Positions 29,860 to 40,538 of a stretch of 64,000 nt of DNA are shown piece after piece; position 1 is the first letter of the stretch, and each line of letters starts with the position of its first letter. The notes beneath the pieces were generated by a model. It made no database searches and had not been told where the DNA came from. It worked only from the letters and a program-made list of their open reading frames with translations. The translations under genes and the position numbers were made by a program. Source of the DNA: Oryzias latipes (lineage: Eukaryota > Chordata > Actinopteri > Beloniformes > Adrianichthyidae); contig NC_019859.2 in NCBI RefSeq assembly GCF_002234675.1, forward strand, positions 16,355,002 through 16,419,001, given 5' to 3'.

Positions 29860-32800
29860 GCTAGGCAGAAAGCACATAAACAAAAACATAATGAAATAAA
29901 AAGAAAATTATATATGCAAGTAAAAAATTTTAGGCTCACAACTGAGGCTCAGTAGTCACATTTCTGCCAGGTCCGACCTGGTTTCATTTTACAAACTATA
30001 ACTCCCCTATGAACAGTTTGGGTGGTGACGGCTGTCAATCCGGCCCTCGCCCCGCAGGATTTAGGGGACAATGATGGGGAGAGGTGGGGTGACAGGTGGA
30101 GGTTTCCGGGGCGGTACACTCAGGGAACTGATTGATGCTGGATTGTGCTATTACTGCGAGGAACCTTGCTGTTGGACTAGGCTGTCCATACGAACTTTGG
30201 CAGCCTTATGGATGGCATGGGTCCAGAGGTGGACCACCTAGGTGCGGAACCCCAAGAGGGCGTGGACATGGGCCTGTTCACCGAATGCCTGCGATAAACT
30301 GACATCCCAGGAGGCATGAAACCTCTGGGATCCTCAAGAACAATGAGACACGGACTCTGCCATACACCAAGTCATTGAACACTAAAGTCAGCAAACAGAC
30401 TGAACCACCACTTTGTGCATCCGCTGACAGAGCCAGTCAATTTTTTGGGTTGTGACCTGCTGGTGAAGCTGGGAGCCACCACTCTGTGCAGCCCGAATGG
30501 GTTACAGGTCATTCTACCAGATGGAACTATGCTCCACTGCCGAGCGGATGAACTCACTCATGAGGCACAGTACCTTGTTTGTCCAACGGAGGAGCCACTG
30601 GCAGACTGGTGCTGGGGATTGCTTGATACAGAAACCACAGCACATGAAGGTATTCTGTCAGCTTTTTTGGTGTGGAAACTTTGGATCTCCAGCCTTGAGT
30701 TCTACACCTCCCCGCCTGACCCCCTCACAATATTTTTTTTAAAGACAGAAATGGGAAAACCTGATACCAAGGCCCAACAGTAGGACAGTAATAGCAGATC
30801 GCTAGACTAAATATTTATGTAGCCTCTGAGGGGTTGGTAGCAGACGTTCTGCTCACACCCTCTCACAAGGCATAGTTTTTGACAGAGTACCCCACATTTC
30901 ATTTACATTGCATCCCAAACATAAGACTGAAGAATTAGGCGGAGTGTAAAACGCGCCTCGGCCCAAACGGATTAGACTCCCACTCAGGTGTCCCAAGCCT
31001 GGTTTTCTCCCATAGCAGAAACTTATGGCATCGTGGTTGCGGAGAGGACAAAGCCACCCTAGAACACGCTCAGGGACTTTGCCGTCATGGTCATGAGCGG
31101 ACTGACCATCCCTCGGCGAAGGCCTTAATTGACTAAAAGCCACCTCATCTGTGGGCTCAGGGCACCACAGATGATGGGTCGGTAAATCGCCCACCAATTT
31201 GCATGCTGTATATAACATTTTGAGCGCTTTAACCGTTTCTGATCTTAATCCATACGTAGCCCCGGCCAAACTGACCACTCACACTGCTGGTTTACATGCG
31301 TTGACCTGACTAATGATTTTTCCGGTCTGCCTCTACACCCTGAGTGTAGACATATTCTCATTTACGTGTGACACCCAGTAGATGCGTTACACGCGTTTTC
31401 AACAGGGGTTCGTACTCTGGGTGTACGAACCCCAGAGTTTTCAATTAGGAATTTTCAATCAAATATTGGAGGAGATGCTTCTGACTGTCCCCTGCCAGGC
31501 ACTCATCATCGTCACTCTCATCCAGTATGTGGATTCAATTTTGGTAACAGCTCAAACAGTGAATGCATGTTTAAAAGCCACAGGCGTAATTCTTACCCGT
31601 ATAGCGGCCACAGGGTCTAAGGTTCGCAAAAATTGTAGATGTGCCGCAGACAAGTAGATTTCTTAGAACATTATTTCCCAGTCCCTCAGATCAGCTGTGC
31701 GTCTCATCCTAAGCACATGAAGGTCGACGATGTTGTCATTTTAAGGTCTGACTGGATGCAGCAGACATTACGTTCCCAATTAAACAGGATTGACCCATCC
31801 ACTCCATGACATGGTCAGACAGCAAAATAGGAAGGACCTTAAGTCAGACCTTCACTGGGCTGCAGAGGCTGAAAATACTTTTATTAAACTAAAATAGGCC
31901 CTGGCTGCGGCCTCTGAGCTGACAACACCAGATTGTCATAGACCCTTTTTCCTTGATGTTTCTGGAACAGAAGATCTTGCAAACAGTGTTCTGTTCCAGA
32001 GAAAAGGGGGAGGAGAAGTAATACTTATGTACCAAAGTGTTATGTTAGAAAACATGGATAAGAGACATCACAACTGCATTAAACATACATTTGGAGTAAC
32101 CAAACCTCGCTAGCACATAGTCACAGGACACCCATTACAAATACTGACCACATATGGAGGAGTGGCTTATGTAAACTTTCAGGAATTCACTCTCTCTGAA
32201 CAACATTTTAGAAGCACACAAAGGGATCACCATCACAGACCAAATGACCACAGGAACACCACATGTGTGTGCTGAACAGGTGAAAAAAACAGGAAAAGAT
32301 CAGGTCAGATGTGCAGTCCACAGGGAGCAAAGAGTTGCATACAGATGGTTGTTGTTTCAGGCATGGCAAGGATGCATTGAGATCAGAATGTGCAGCAGTA
32401 GAAGATCAGAATGGTCAGCATGTGGTCAGAAAGGCAGAAAGGCTAACAGGTCCCCGATCAGCTCAGAAAGCAGAAGTTGCCGAGCAGGATTACCTGAAGC
32501 AGAAGGAGCAGAGCTTTTCAGAAACAGAGTGGGAGCCTGAGCCATGCTTCGATGAGGTGGTAAGATTACAAAAAGGGGGTGTCACCAGAAAAACAAACAA
32601 AAGCAAGGAGGTTTCCAGTTGAACCAGCGACAGGGCGAGATATCATAATTAATTTAACAGACATGGTGACCTCCATCGGAGGTTACAGTCATGTGTTGGT
32701 GTGCTTGGATGCTTTTCCTGGGTGGCCAGAGGCGTGGCCCACCAAGAAGGAAAATAGCAAATCAGTTTAAAATCAATTATAAAATAGTAAATCCGTAGTA

Positions 32801-33520
32801 AAATCTCTATTAACCACTACATTCAACGCCATTTTCCCATAAAAGTCAGGTCTGACAATGGAATCCATTTCAGAAACCAGGACCTGCAGAAGGTTGTTAG
32901 GCCTGAAACATTCACTTGAAACGGTATAACGCCCACTGTCACAAGGAAAGGTGGCGAGAATAAATCAAACATTCAAATTAAATTGGGCAAGATCTGTGCA
33001 CAGACCAAATTAAAAGGAATTGGCGCACTAACATATGCTCTGATGTCAATCAGATGCTCAGTTATTCAGAGAGTGAGTTTGACCCACATGAGTAGCAGAC
33101 AGAACTTTTTACAGGGCCACAGTCACGGTTTCCATGCTCAGGGAACCTCAAATAACATAATGTCTCACCCTGTTAATTAAAATGCTCTCCATAGTTTTGT
33201 ATCAGTTTTCTCCAAACAGGCGGCGAAGAGACCAGAAGGTGTAACGACTGAGACTGACGCAGGTCCCGACTGGGTGCTGATGAGGGCCATCAAACTGAGA
33301 TGGTTGGGGGCACGTTGGACGGGGCCCTTCCATGTTGCGGAGAGAACGTCGCATGCAGTGAGGGTCCAAGGGCAAGGTGGCACCTGGTTTCATTGGAGCC
33401 AGTGCACGGCAGCAGAGGAAACACAGCACCCTTTGACAGGGGTCCAGCAGGACCTCCAGGCAGCAGCTGATCCAGAGGTTTCTCACAGAAGCTCAACCCA
33501 CACAGGGGCAGAATAATCCC
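29860..33520 (+). pseudogene. Decayed endogenous retrovirus (gag end and pol)
   Basis: Heavily mutated remains in retroviral order. A CCHC-like scrap near 30145-30180 (CYYCEEPCC, last ligands lost) is followed by a protease-end segment at about 30415-30560 with PVNFLGCDLLVKLGATTLCS. A reverse transcriptase piece lies at about 31385-31660 (QGFV...FNQILEEMLLTVPC...YVDS, catalytic second Asp of the DD pair lost). RNase H/connection scraps lie at about 31840-32230 and an integrase core scrap at about 32640-32770 (NLTDMVTSIGGYSHVLVCLD, WPEAWPTKKE). A C-terminal basic segment is at about 33255-33420. Stops and frameshifts occur in every part. No env and no paired LTRs were recognised. The style is that of the teleost gag-pol lineage related to NYNRIN-like sequences. 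Confidence 0.75.
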
Positions 33521-33619
33521 CGGGTCACTAGCCACGGGAGTCATTTTCTCCTAAAGTCCCCCACCTCCAGAATAGGGCTGGAGCACCCCTAGTGGTGGGA
33601 ATCAAGACAGAGGAGCAGC

Positions 33620-33835
33620 TCAGGTGGTTGAGTTTCCCTCCCACCTTTTGCCACGAAATCAAGGTCGAGTTCAGAAGAGGAAAGGATCCAGGTGGTGGAG
33701 TTTCGCTCCCACCTGAGAGTGGTCGAGTTTCCCTCCCACTCAATTGAACCTTGCGTTCGTAAACATCGATTCGAACTGATCGAAATTCGTTTTTGCGTTT
33801 GTAACCATCGATTCGAACTGACTGGTCCTCTTCTC
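33620..33835. repeat. Two small local repeats downstream of the retroviral pol
   Basis: GTGGT(T/G/C)GAGTTTC(C/G)CTCCCAC occurs three times (about 33625, 33693, 33720). CATCGATTCGAACTGA occurs twice (33766, 33807), each after GCGTT(C/T)GTAA. Confidence 0.7.
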
Positions 33836-33924
33836 TTAACAGGAACTGTTTGAAGTGTTTTGATTGTATGCAACTGTACATGAGTGTTGTTTATCTTGTG
33901 ATCTGTGTATGTTTTGATTTTCTT

Positions 33925-34335
33925 TTTGAGAACCTGGGGTCACGTTGACTTTTTGCTTGTGGTTTATGAGGGTCGTGTAGACAGGCACAGCAAAGGGTGA
34001 CACATCTTCACGATGTGACATCAGCAGCTTTTCAGCTTCCTCTACCCCCAGGTTGTCCTGTTATACGTCATCTTTCTTGTCCTCTTGATCCACAGCATCT
34101 CCATCCTCTCTAGGCGGCTTCTCCAACTCCTCGAAACCTCCTGTCGGTTCTGGTTTCTCGTCCACAGGCCCTTTTTGTTGCAGATTCTGGGGCACCAGTT
34201 TCCTGGAAGCATCTTCTTTTCCCTTCCCCTTCTTTGCTTTCTTTTCCTTATTCTTCTCATCTCTGATGGAACCAGCTGACCCAAGCAGCTGCATCGTCAG
34301 TTCTTTGTCTTCTTTATCACGATCTATCTTTTCAG
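33925..34335 (-). pseudogene. NEMF-like C-terminal fragment, intronless, one stop
   Basis: The minus-strand frame reads DRDKEDKELTMQLLGSAGS, then a Lys-rich linker (KNKEKKAKKGKGKED), an acidic tail (...DQEDKKDDV), a TAA (34061-34063), and in the same frame HREDVSPFAVPVYTTLINHK followed by VNVTPGSQKE. The strings ED-EL-M-LLGSAGS and DV--FA-PV--YT--N-K-KV--TPG-QK are the C-terminal landmarks of NEMF/Rqc2, the factor that binds stalled 60S ribosomes. Apart from the stop, the frame is open across what should be several exons, so this may be a retrocopy fragment. Homology is lost after GSQKE. No start or upstream domains. Confidence 0.65.
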
Positions 34336-34381
34336 GTATTTATGAGATAATTGAGTTGTGCCCCTCAGGTGAAGGACTCTC

Positions 34382-34990
34382 CTATTGAACCCCCACAGGT
34401 GGTACTTTTCTTTGTTTGGGTGATTTCATCATTTGTGGAGTCGTACATTTTGTGGTGTTTTTGTGAAATGCCTTTTCAGGTCTGTAGTGAGTTGGGCCAG
34501 GTGTAATTGTCTGTTGTGATTTCACGTTTGTTTTGGATCTCTTAGGAGATCCAAACAGGGGTATTGATGAGGTGAACAGGGGTTCCATATTATTTTCTAT
34601 GATCTTTTCATTATGCATTACAGGGGTTCTACTATATTTTCTATGTTCTTGTTATTAAGGGTTTGTTGCAGAAGAAATAGTGCTGGCATCGCAAAGTCAA
34701 GAGGAGGTGTCTGGTTGAACCTGGTCTGACTCTTTACCCTTAAATCTCACAGAAATTACAAGTAAATGGCAGTGCTCTAGAAACATTCAAAAGAAAAGAT
34801 TCACTGACATTATATGTGGCATGATTAAATATCACCACAACATTAAAATCAATTAAATATCACCTCATTTTCAACATGTGCATTTCTCCAAATGGCTCTC
34901 CTTCTAAAAAAGTGCTCTGGCCCCAGAAAGAGATCACGCAAGTCCTCTTCTCAGAAAGACTGGGAAGCATGTCCATGACAATATTAGCAA
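34382..34990 (-). pseudogene. Possible sperm-tail PG-rich-repeat gene fragment
   Basis: The minus-strand frame 34382-34618 ends ...TITPGPTHYRPEKAFHKNTT and ...KQRKVPPVGVQ, with a single TPGP-HY motif as in sperm-tail PG-rich repeats. Upstream, a splice-bounded block (TTTTCTAG| near 34992 to |GTGATA near 34863) encodes MDMLPSLSEKRTCVISFWG. A ~40-bp text (AGAAAAT...GAACCCCTGT) is duplicated at 34565-34650. Assignment rests on one motif. Confidence 0.3.
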
Positions 34991-35088
34991 CTAGAAAACA
35001 CAAAGAACCATATTGAAAATAATTTCTAACACCTCTGAAACAGGAACAGACATAAAGATCAAATCTGCCTGCCATTTACATTAAATGT

Positions 35089-35891
35089 CAGTGACGTGCA
35101 GTCAGGAGAGGCACCTGCCTCACCTGACTGCACGTGAGGTGAGGCTGTGCCTCACCTGTCATTATGGGAAGAAAAGAGAAAAACTAAATTCAATTATTAT
35201 ATTTAATCAGTAATTTCTGCTTTGCAGTCATTTTCCATTTAAATCTACCATTTTTGGGTGTTTTTTCTTTTCAAAATCGCTGAATTTCCGCATTCGCCAT
35301 TCTGATACTAATAAGTGACGTGCGATGAGGCACCAGCCAGCTGAGCCTCACCTTGGATTGCGCAATACCTATGCAGTCAGACAGTACTGCATTCTCTCTG
35401 TATGTCGGTTTAATCACTTGTACTATATGAGCTGAGTTTACATAATTTAGCAGATGTATATGATGTACAGTGTTTGTTTTTATAAATAACTGTATGTGAG
35501 GGACGTGTTTCTTGTGCTGAGCGCTAAACGCCGGCAAAAAGGCCCATGGGTGAGGCCAGCAGTTCTTGTGCCTCATGTTAGGGGGCGCCGGTGAGCCCTG
35601 GGATTGCGACGCTAAAAAATAATAGAATAAGTGATAGCAAGCGGCAAGTCATTTTCTTCAGAAGGAGCGGCGTATGGACTTTTTTTTACAAGTAAAGGTA
35701 AGACGATAATAAGGTTGGTACTTTTTTCTATGCTGCAGTTTGTATATGAAAAAAACACGTTGAAATGATATTTTAAACAAAACACTTAACTGTCAAATGG
35801 TGAATAAGTTACTCAGTATGGTTCATATGTTTGCAAATCTGACTGATGACGTCAGTGCCTCACCAACCATTAACCTCACCGCACGTCACTG
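35089..35891. mobile_element. Non-autonomous hAT element, 803 bp, TSD TTAAATGT
   Basis: Starts CAGTGACGTGC and ends GCACGTCACTG; exact 8-bp duplications at 35081-35088 and 35892-35899. Internal GAGGCACCTGCCTCACCTGA near the left end and GTGCCTCACC near the right. No transposase. Confidence 0.92.
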
Positions 35892-35899
35892 TTAAATGT

Positions 35900-36827
35900 A
35901 TATATCTGATTTTATATTAACAATGCTAACAACTGATATTTAAATATAGTTTCTGTTCAGTTGAACACATGCAGACACATAAAAGCCCTCACACATCCAT
36001 GTTTTGACCTCAGTGCCTGTACTTCAGTCTGTCTGTGTGGCTTCACTTGAGCAATACTTGCATAGATTCAAAATGCTGCCAAAACGATATTTATTTAATT
36101 ATTTCTGAGCGTCCTTCAGTGTCTGACTCTTGTTGTCCACTTCACCCTCCGACCGCTAGTTGGCAGCAGAGCACACGGAGCCTCTTAGAGCAGCTCTACT
36201 CAACATAAGACAACAGGAAGACTGCAGCCAGAGGCAGCTTGTTCTGTTGTTATGAGACATGAACTATTTAGTTTTTACTTGGGATGGATACCAAACAGAA
36301 ACTTCATGCCATGTTGCTGCCAGCAACATATAAAAACGAGGATTGTGGTGCTTTCTAGCGGCTCAGATAAATACGAGTGAAGCATGGCAGTGGCTAATAG
36401 TTTAATGCGCTTAGCATCGGCTAAAATGTTATCGGCAAAGCGGGATAAAGTTTTGCAGAACCTCCCATCAATGGATTCTGGTTAAGCGACCTGATAGATC
36501 AGAGGGATGTGTACTACGCTCTGGAAAAAAGGCAGACATCGTGGCGAGGAGCGTTAGTTTCCCTAGGTGTGTCTGAGAAGCGTGGCTGCAAAGGTGCAGC
36601 AGAGGCAGAGCACACTGATATGTAAACATGGTGGATATTAGATAATTGCACTTCTAAGTTGATATATTTAAACAAAAAAAGTTTACTGAAGCGCTGACTA
36701 TATTTATGATACTACTGATCGACTGTTATGTCTTGGGGAATGTTCTGGAAATCATTAGTCATGACTTCACCCACCACCAGGGGGAGTCGCGCCGTTCTTC
36801 CTCATTGCAATAAACACCTGCATGAGG
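35900..36827 (+). other. Unassigned stretch with a small TATA-linked ORF
   Basis: ATATAAAAACG near 36329 precedes an ATG at 36383 opening a 34-codon frame (MAVANSLMRLASAKMLSAKR...) that ends TAA near 36485. The frame is short and unrecognised; it may be a first exon (TCTG|GTTAAG) or chance. Confidence 0.25.
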
Positions 36828-38289
36828 GACTAGGGCTGGGAATCACTGGGTACCTCACGATACGATTTGCGATACATTGCTCACGATAACGATACTATCA
36901 CGATATGGCGATAATGCGATAATCGATATATCTCGTCTCTAACAACTCACAATATATTAAACTTTAAGAAAGAAGAACTCTAAAAACAGCTTTTTGGAAA
37001 ATATTTCCCCATTTATTTTTTAAACACCATGATAATAAACAACTTGTGTCCTATTTGGTGTAATGAATAACAGACTTTTGTGTAACATTGCTGAAATCAG
37101 TAATACTCTGTCTTTGACAAACAATGACAATTTTCATTTGGAAATATCTGTTAAATTCAGTTTAAACAATAGTGAACAGGAACAGCAGCCATTATTTAGT
37201 ACAAAATTGCTGTAAACAGGATAAAAAATGAATAAGTCAAGTAGCTGCCAGGCACATTGGTATTAACTTTAGAAAAACAAAGCCATTGCTTAATTTAAAA
37301 TAATAGCTGAAAATCAGATATTAATTCTGTGAACAAATTATAGTGTCTTTGTTAAAAAATAAATGACACCATTTAGTGCAAATGTGGGGTAGACAAAAAT
37401 ATAATTCTCACAGAAAAATAAAAATCAAGTAGCTATGAACTTTCCTTTAAGTTTTTAAGACATAAACTGCTTTCAAAATAAATTACCAGGGATAAAATAC
37501 ATAAAAAACATGAAGTGCATCTAAAAGTTAACGTCTTTGTGAACAAAACCTTTGGGGAAAAGCTGCATGTGATCTATGTTTATGTTCATGTTTTTCTGGA
37601 GAGAAAAACATGAACATAAACATATTTAGCATCAAGACGCCGCTCGTCTACCTCTGCTTAGAGGAGAAGGGGGGTCTAAGGGCAGGGATGCCTCTCTTTC
37701 TTCCGTTTCCATCTCAGCCGTAGCTCTGGTCTGGACGTACAGTACAGGGATCCTTTTTTCAGTATTTCCGAGAGGGAATGTCAAAGCGTGGCTCTACTGC
37801 ATTCAATAAAAACCCAAATCCCTCGTTCTCCACCGCGCTGCGCAGGGGCCGTTTTCCGTTTGTTATTGCCGCTGCTCTGTCTCTCAGAAGACGGCGCTAG
37901 CTCCGTCTGGAAAAAAGTATCCGCGTCGGGCAGAGTCGGCTTCAGGCAGCAGCAGCCACAGCTTTCTCACACAACTCCGGGTGATGCAGCTTCAATGCTG
38001 CCGGCGCGTCTTCTAACTTGCTGCCGGCGCTTCTCATTGTTTTCCCGCTCCGCCATCTTTGTTTGAATGTGTGTTCTTCTTCGTCCGCCCGCAACAACCA
38101 ATCTCGCAATGAGCGCCCCCTATCGACCTTCCAAGGAATTGTCTTACCAAAGGATGGTTAATATAACGTTTTACAGGGTTTTAAAACGTAAATAAAAGGT
38201 CGATACTTGATGAATAAGCATCGATAATCGATCGCGGGACTAAATATCGCGATATATCACCATATCGATATTTTGGCACACCCCTAGTC
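36828..38289. mobile_element. Non-autonomous hAT-like element, about 1.46 kb
   Basis: GACTAGGGCTGGGAATCAC...CACGATACGAT at the left mirrors ATATCGATATTTTGGCACAC, CCCTAGTC at the right. Such GATA/CGATAT-rich ends with CTAGGG termini are typical of a teleost hAT family. Near 38058-37985 on the minus strand a short frame (MAERENNEKRRQQVRRRAGS...) follows a GC-rich leader, perhaps the truncated start of its protein. A clear target duplication is not seen. Confidence 0.55.
37575..37624. repeat. Perfect 23-bp inverted repeat, 4-nt loop
   Basis: Arms 37575-37597 and 37602-37624 (TATGTTTATGTTCATG...) around GGAG. It is followed by a 27-bp match to the L2 3' UTR (37662-37700 region). Confidence 0.95.
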
Positions 38290-39102
38290 TAAACATGCCA
38301 ATGTGGTGAGCATGGATGCACACTCGTTTTGGCAGACTTCCTAGGGGAGTTAAAGGGCACTGGCTTTTGGAATTTAGATTTGGAAAAAGTGGTTAGCTTA
38401 TAGCACTTTAGGGTGAACATGGTGAAACAATTTGGGCATTACCATTCAGAGAACTGGACTAAGTGGCCCAAACCCCCCTGGCGCTCCCGTTGCCCGTAAG
38501 GCCAGTGACGGGGTGGGGGACATAATAATAATAAAAAAATAGCCAATCAGGATAGAAGGGGATAAGGCTGTGTGAAGTGCCTCCATTTACTCCCACTCTA
38601 ATAACAAGACCCCACTAGTTCTAAATCCTTTTTAGTCGAACAATACAAACATGGAAAACCTACTTTCCACTGACTTTGTAAAGGGTAACCTGGAATTTGG
38701 CGAGGGATTACTGGAATTTAGTGAAAGGCAAGTTCAGTTCAGTGTCTTTTTTTTTTTTTATCATGGGCATTTTCTGTATTATAAAACACATATAGATTGT
38801 TTTAGTCTATATGATGCCTAACAGGCCAAGATTTTACCAGGGTATTATCAAGGCTATTTATGCGTACACCATTCCAATGACCACAATAATTACCTTTAAT
38901 GTGTTATTAATCTTGTCTCAATTATGAAGTTCTGGATTTTGAGTAATGTGGCTAGAATTGAAAAACTGCTATAACTTTCTCCATAGTGCACTATCCAAAA
39001 ATAAGCATTTGTTTCAGCTCTAGGATGCTAAGCGACCAGAACAGTGAAAGGCCTGTATGTCTGGCAGATAATTCTCTTTACTCGTGCTGTTATTTATTTT
39101 AG
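38290..39102. other. Unassigned stretch, 5' of the exons at 39.1 kb
   Basis: Likely intron of the gene below. No exon with matching phase was identified. Confidence 0.3.
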
Positions 39103-39996
39103 GAACTCCAACAATGGCTCAAAGTCCAACTGTAGACCAATTATGCATGCCATCTACTAGTGGACAGCAGAGTGTGACAGAACCTTCTCACGATATAGGT
39201 AAGTTATTGATACAGTTGTCCTCAGAACTTTTTTTTTCTGAGAACAATTTAAAGTATATTAAAATGTAATTGATCTACATAGTTTACCTCAATTTTTTTC
39301 TGTGTAAACAGTTGCTGCGTGAATTCCCCCCAATCCATAACTGCTAAAAAACTATATAATGCGGGAATATCTAGTGGTTGGATGTTAAAATTCTGGCACC
39401 ATGCTCACTACTTTTTTTTTAAAGGCGAAGAAAGTCCTCAATTTCACAAAGTGAAAATCGAATTGATACAACCATTTTGCGACTGCCATTCATAAATCCA
39501 TTGTTATATGGGGATTTGAAATGACTGAAACTCTGCTGAATTTTAGGTCATGGTGACATGGTTAAGAAGAAGCAGCTATTTGACAAGGTGATGTTGCTGA
39601 CCAGGTTGAAAGAAGAGGAGGTCATTGTGGTTCGGGAAGTTAGGCAGCACTGGGAGTACCTATGCGGTTGGGATGCTTGAAGAACTTTCTTCTCAGATTT
39701 CTGAGGGGATCACTGAGCAAAGTTGATAAAACATTCTTTTATAAATGAAAATATGGAAAGACACTTGATTTTAATTTGTCTTTTTGTCATCGTCAGGCAA
39801 CACTGACGCCTTGACAGAGCAAGGACGAGAGGGGCTACTGTGTTTGCTGAAAAGAAGGTCGACAGAACTCCATGCTCGACAGGAAACTGCATGCAAAATA
39901 TACCAGAATGTTTTGGGATTGCAAGCATTGTGTTTAGGTGACTCTTCCACAGATGAGGAAAACTTAGACAGTGGTTCCTCGGATGAAGACATCTGA
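39103..39996 (+). pseudogene. Last three exons of an unrecognised gene, possibly a large KDZ-like transposase
   Basis: Exon 39103-39198 (TTATTTTAG| ... |GTAAGT) encodes TPTMAQSPTVDQLCMPSTSG...SHDI. Exon 39547-about 39721 (ATTTTAG|) encodes GHGDMVKKKQLFDKVMLLTR, LKEEEVIVVREVRQHWEYLC and, after one extra base near 39665-39672, MLEELSSQISEGITEQ. Exon 39797-39996 (CATCGTCAG|) encodes NTDALTEQGREGLLCLLKRR...IYQNVLGLQ, an acidic tail SSTDEENLDSGSSDEDI and TGA. Removing the one extra base makes all three phases agree, so this is a real spliced 3' end with one indel. The helical, charged KEEE-IVV-E--QHW segment resembles C-termini of large KDZ-superfamily transposases of fish, from memory only. AATAAA follows at 40063. 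Confidence 0.5.
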
Positions 39997-40062
39997 CACC
40001 GCCATGCCCACCCCACCCCAAATGTCTCCAGAAGAACATAAGTAAAACTGTGATAATTGACC

Positions 40063-40068
40063 AATAAA
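40063..40068 (+). terminator. Polyadenylation signal AATAAA
   Basis: Lies 67 nt after the stop of the exons above; GAATG/TGGATTTC text follows. Confidence 0.55.
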
Positions 40069-40538
40069 TTCTCTTGAATGAAATTGGTGGATTTCTAATT
40101 TTGCACTACTCTTTTTACATTGCATAATTTAAAGGTATTATTAACAAACTAGTTCTGATATGGATATTATACTATATTCATGTATGTATATGTGTATACA
40201 TATATGTAGGTATGTACAGTGAGGTCAATAAGTATTTGATCACCCTGTGATTTAGCAAGTTCTCCCCCTTAGGAAACATGGAGGGGTCTAAAATTTTTCC
40301 ATTTCCACAGTGAGAGCCAGAATCTGAAGAAACATTCAGAAATCAGGTACGATTTTTGTAAACAATTTATTTGTATATTACTGTGACAAATAAGTATTTG
40401 AACACTTAATTATCAGAGATTTCTGACCAGCAAAGACCTGCAGTTCTGCTTTTAAATAGGGCAATTGTCAAGCAGCTTGGTAAGAAAAGAACTGTTGGAG
40501 CAATTGTCAGAAAATGGAAGAGGCTAATGATGACTGTC

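Noticed and set aside
33200-33544. Several overlapping ORFs on both strands near 33.3 kb
   Set aside because: Shadows of the decayed retroviral pol end; no independent support.
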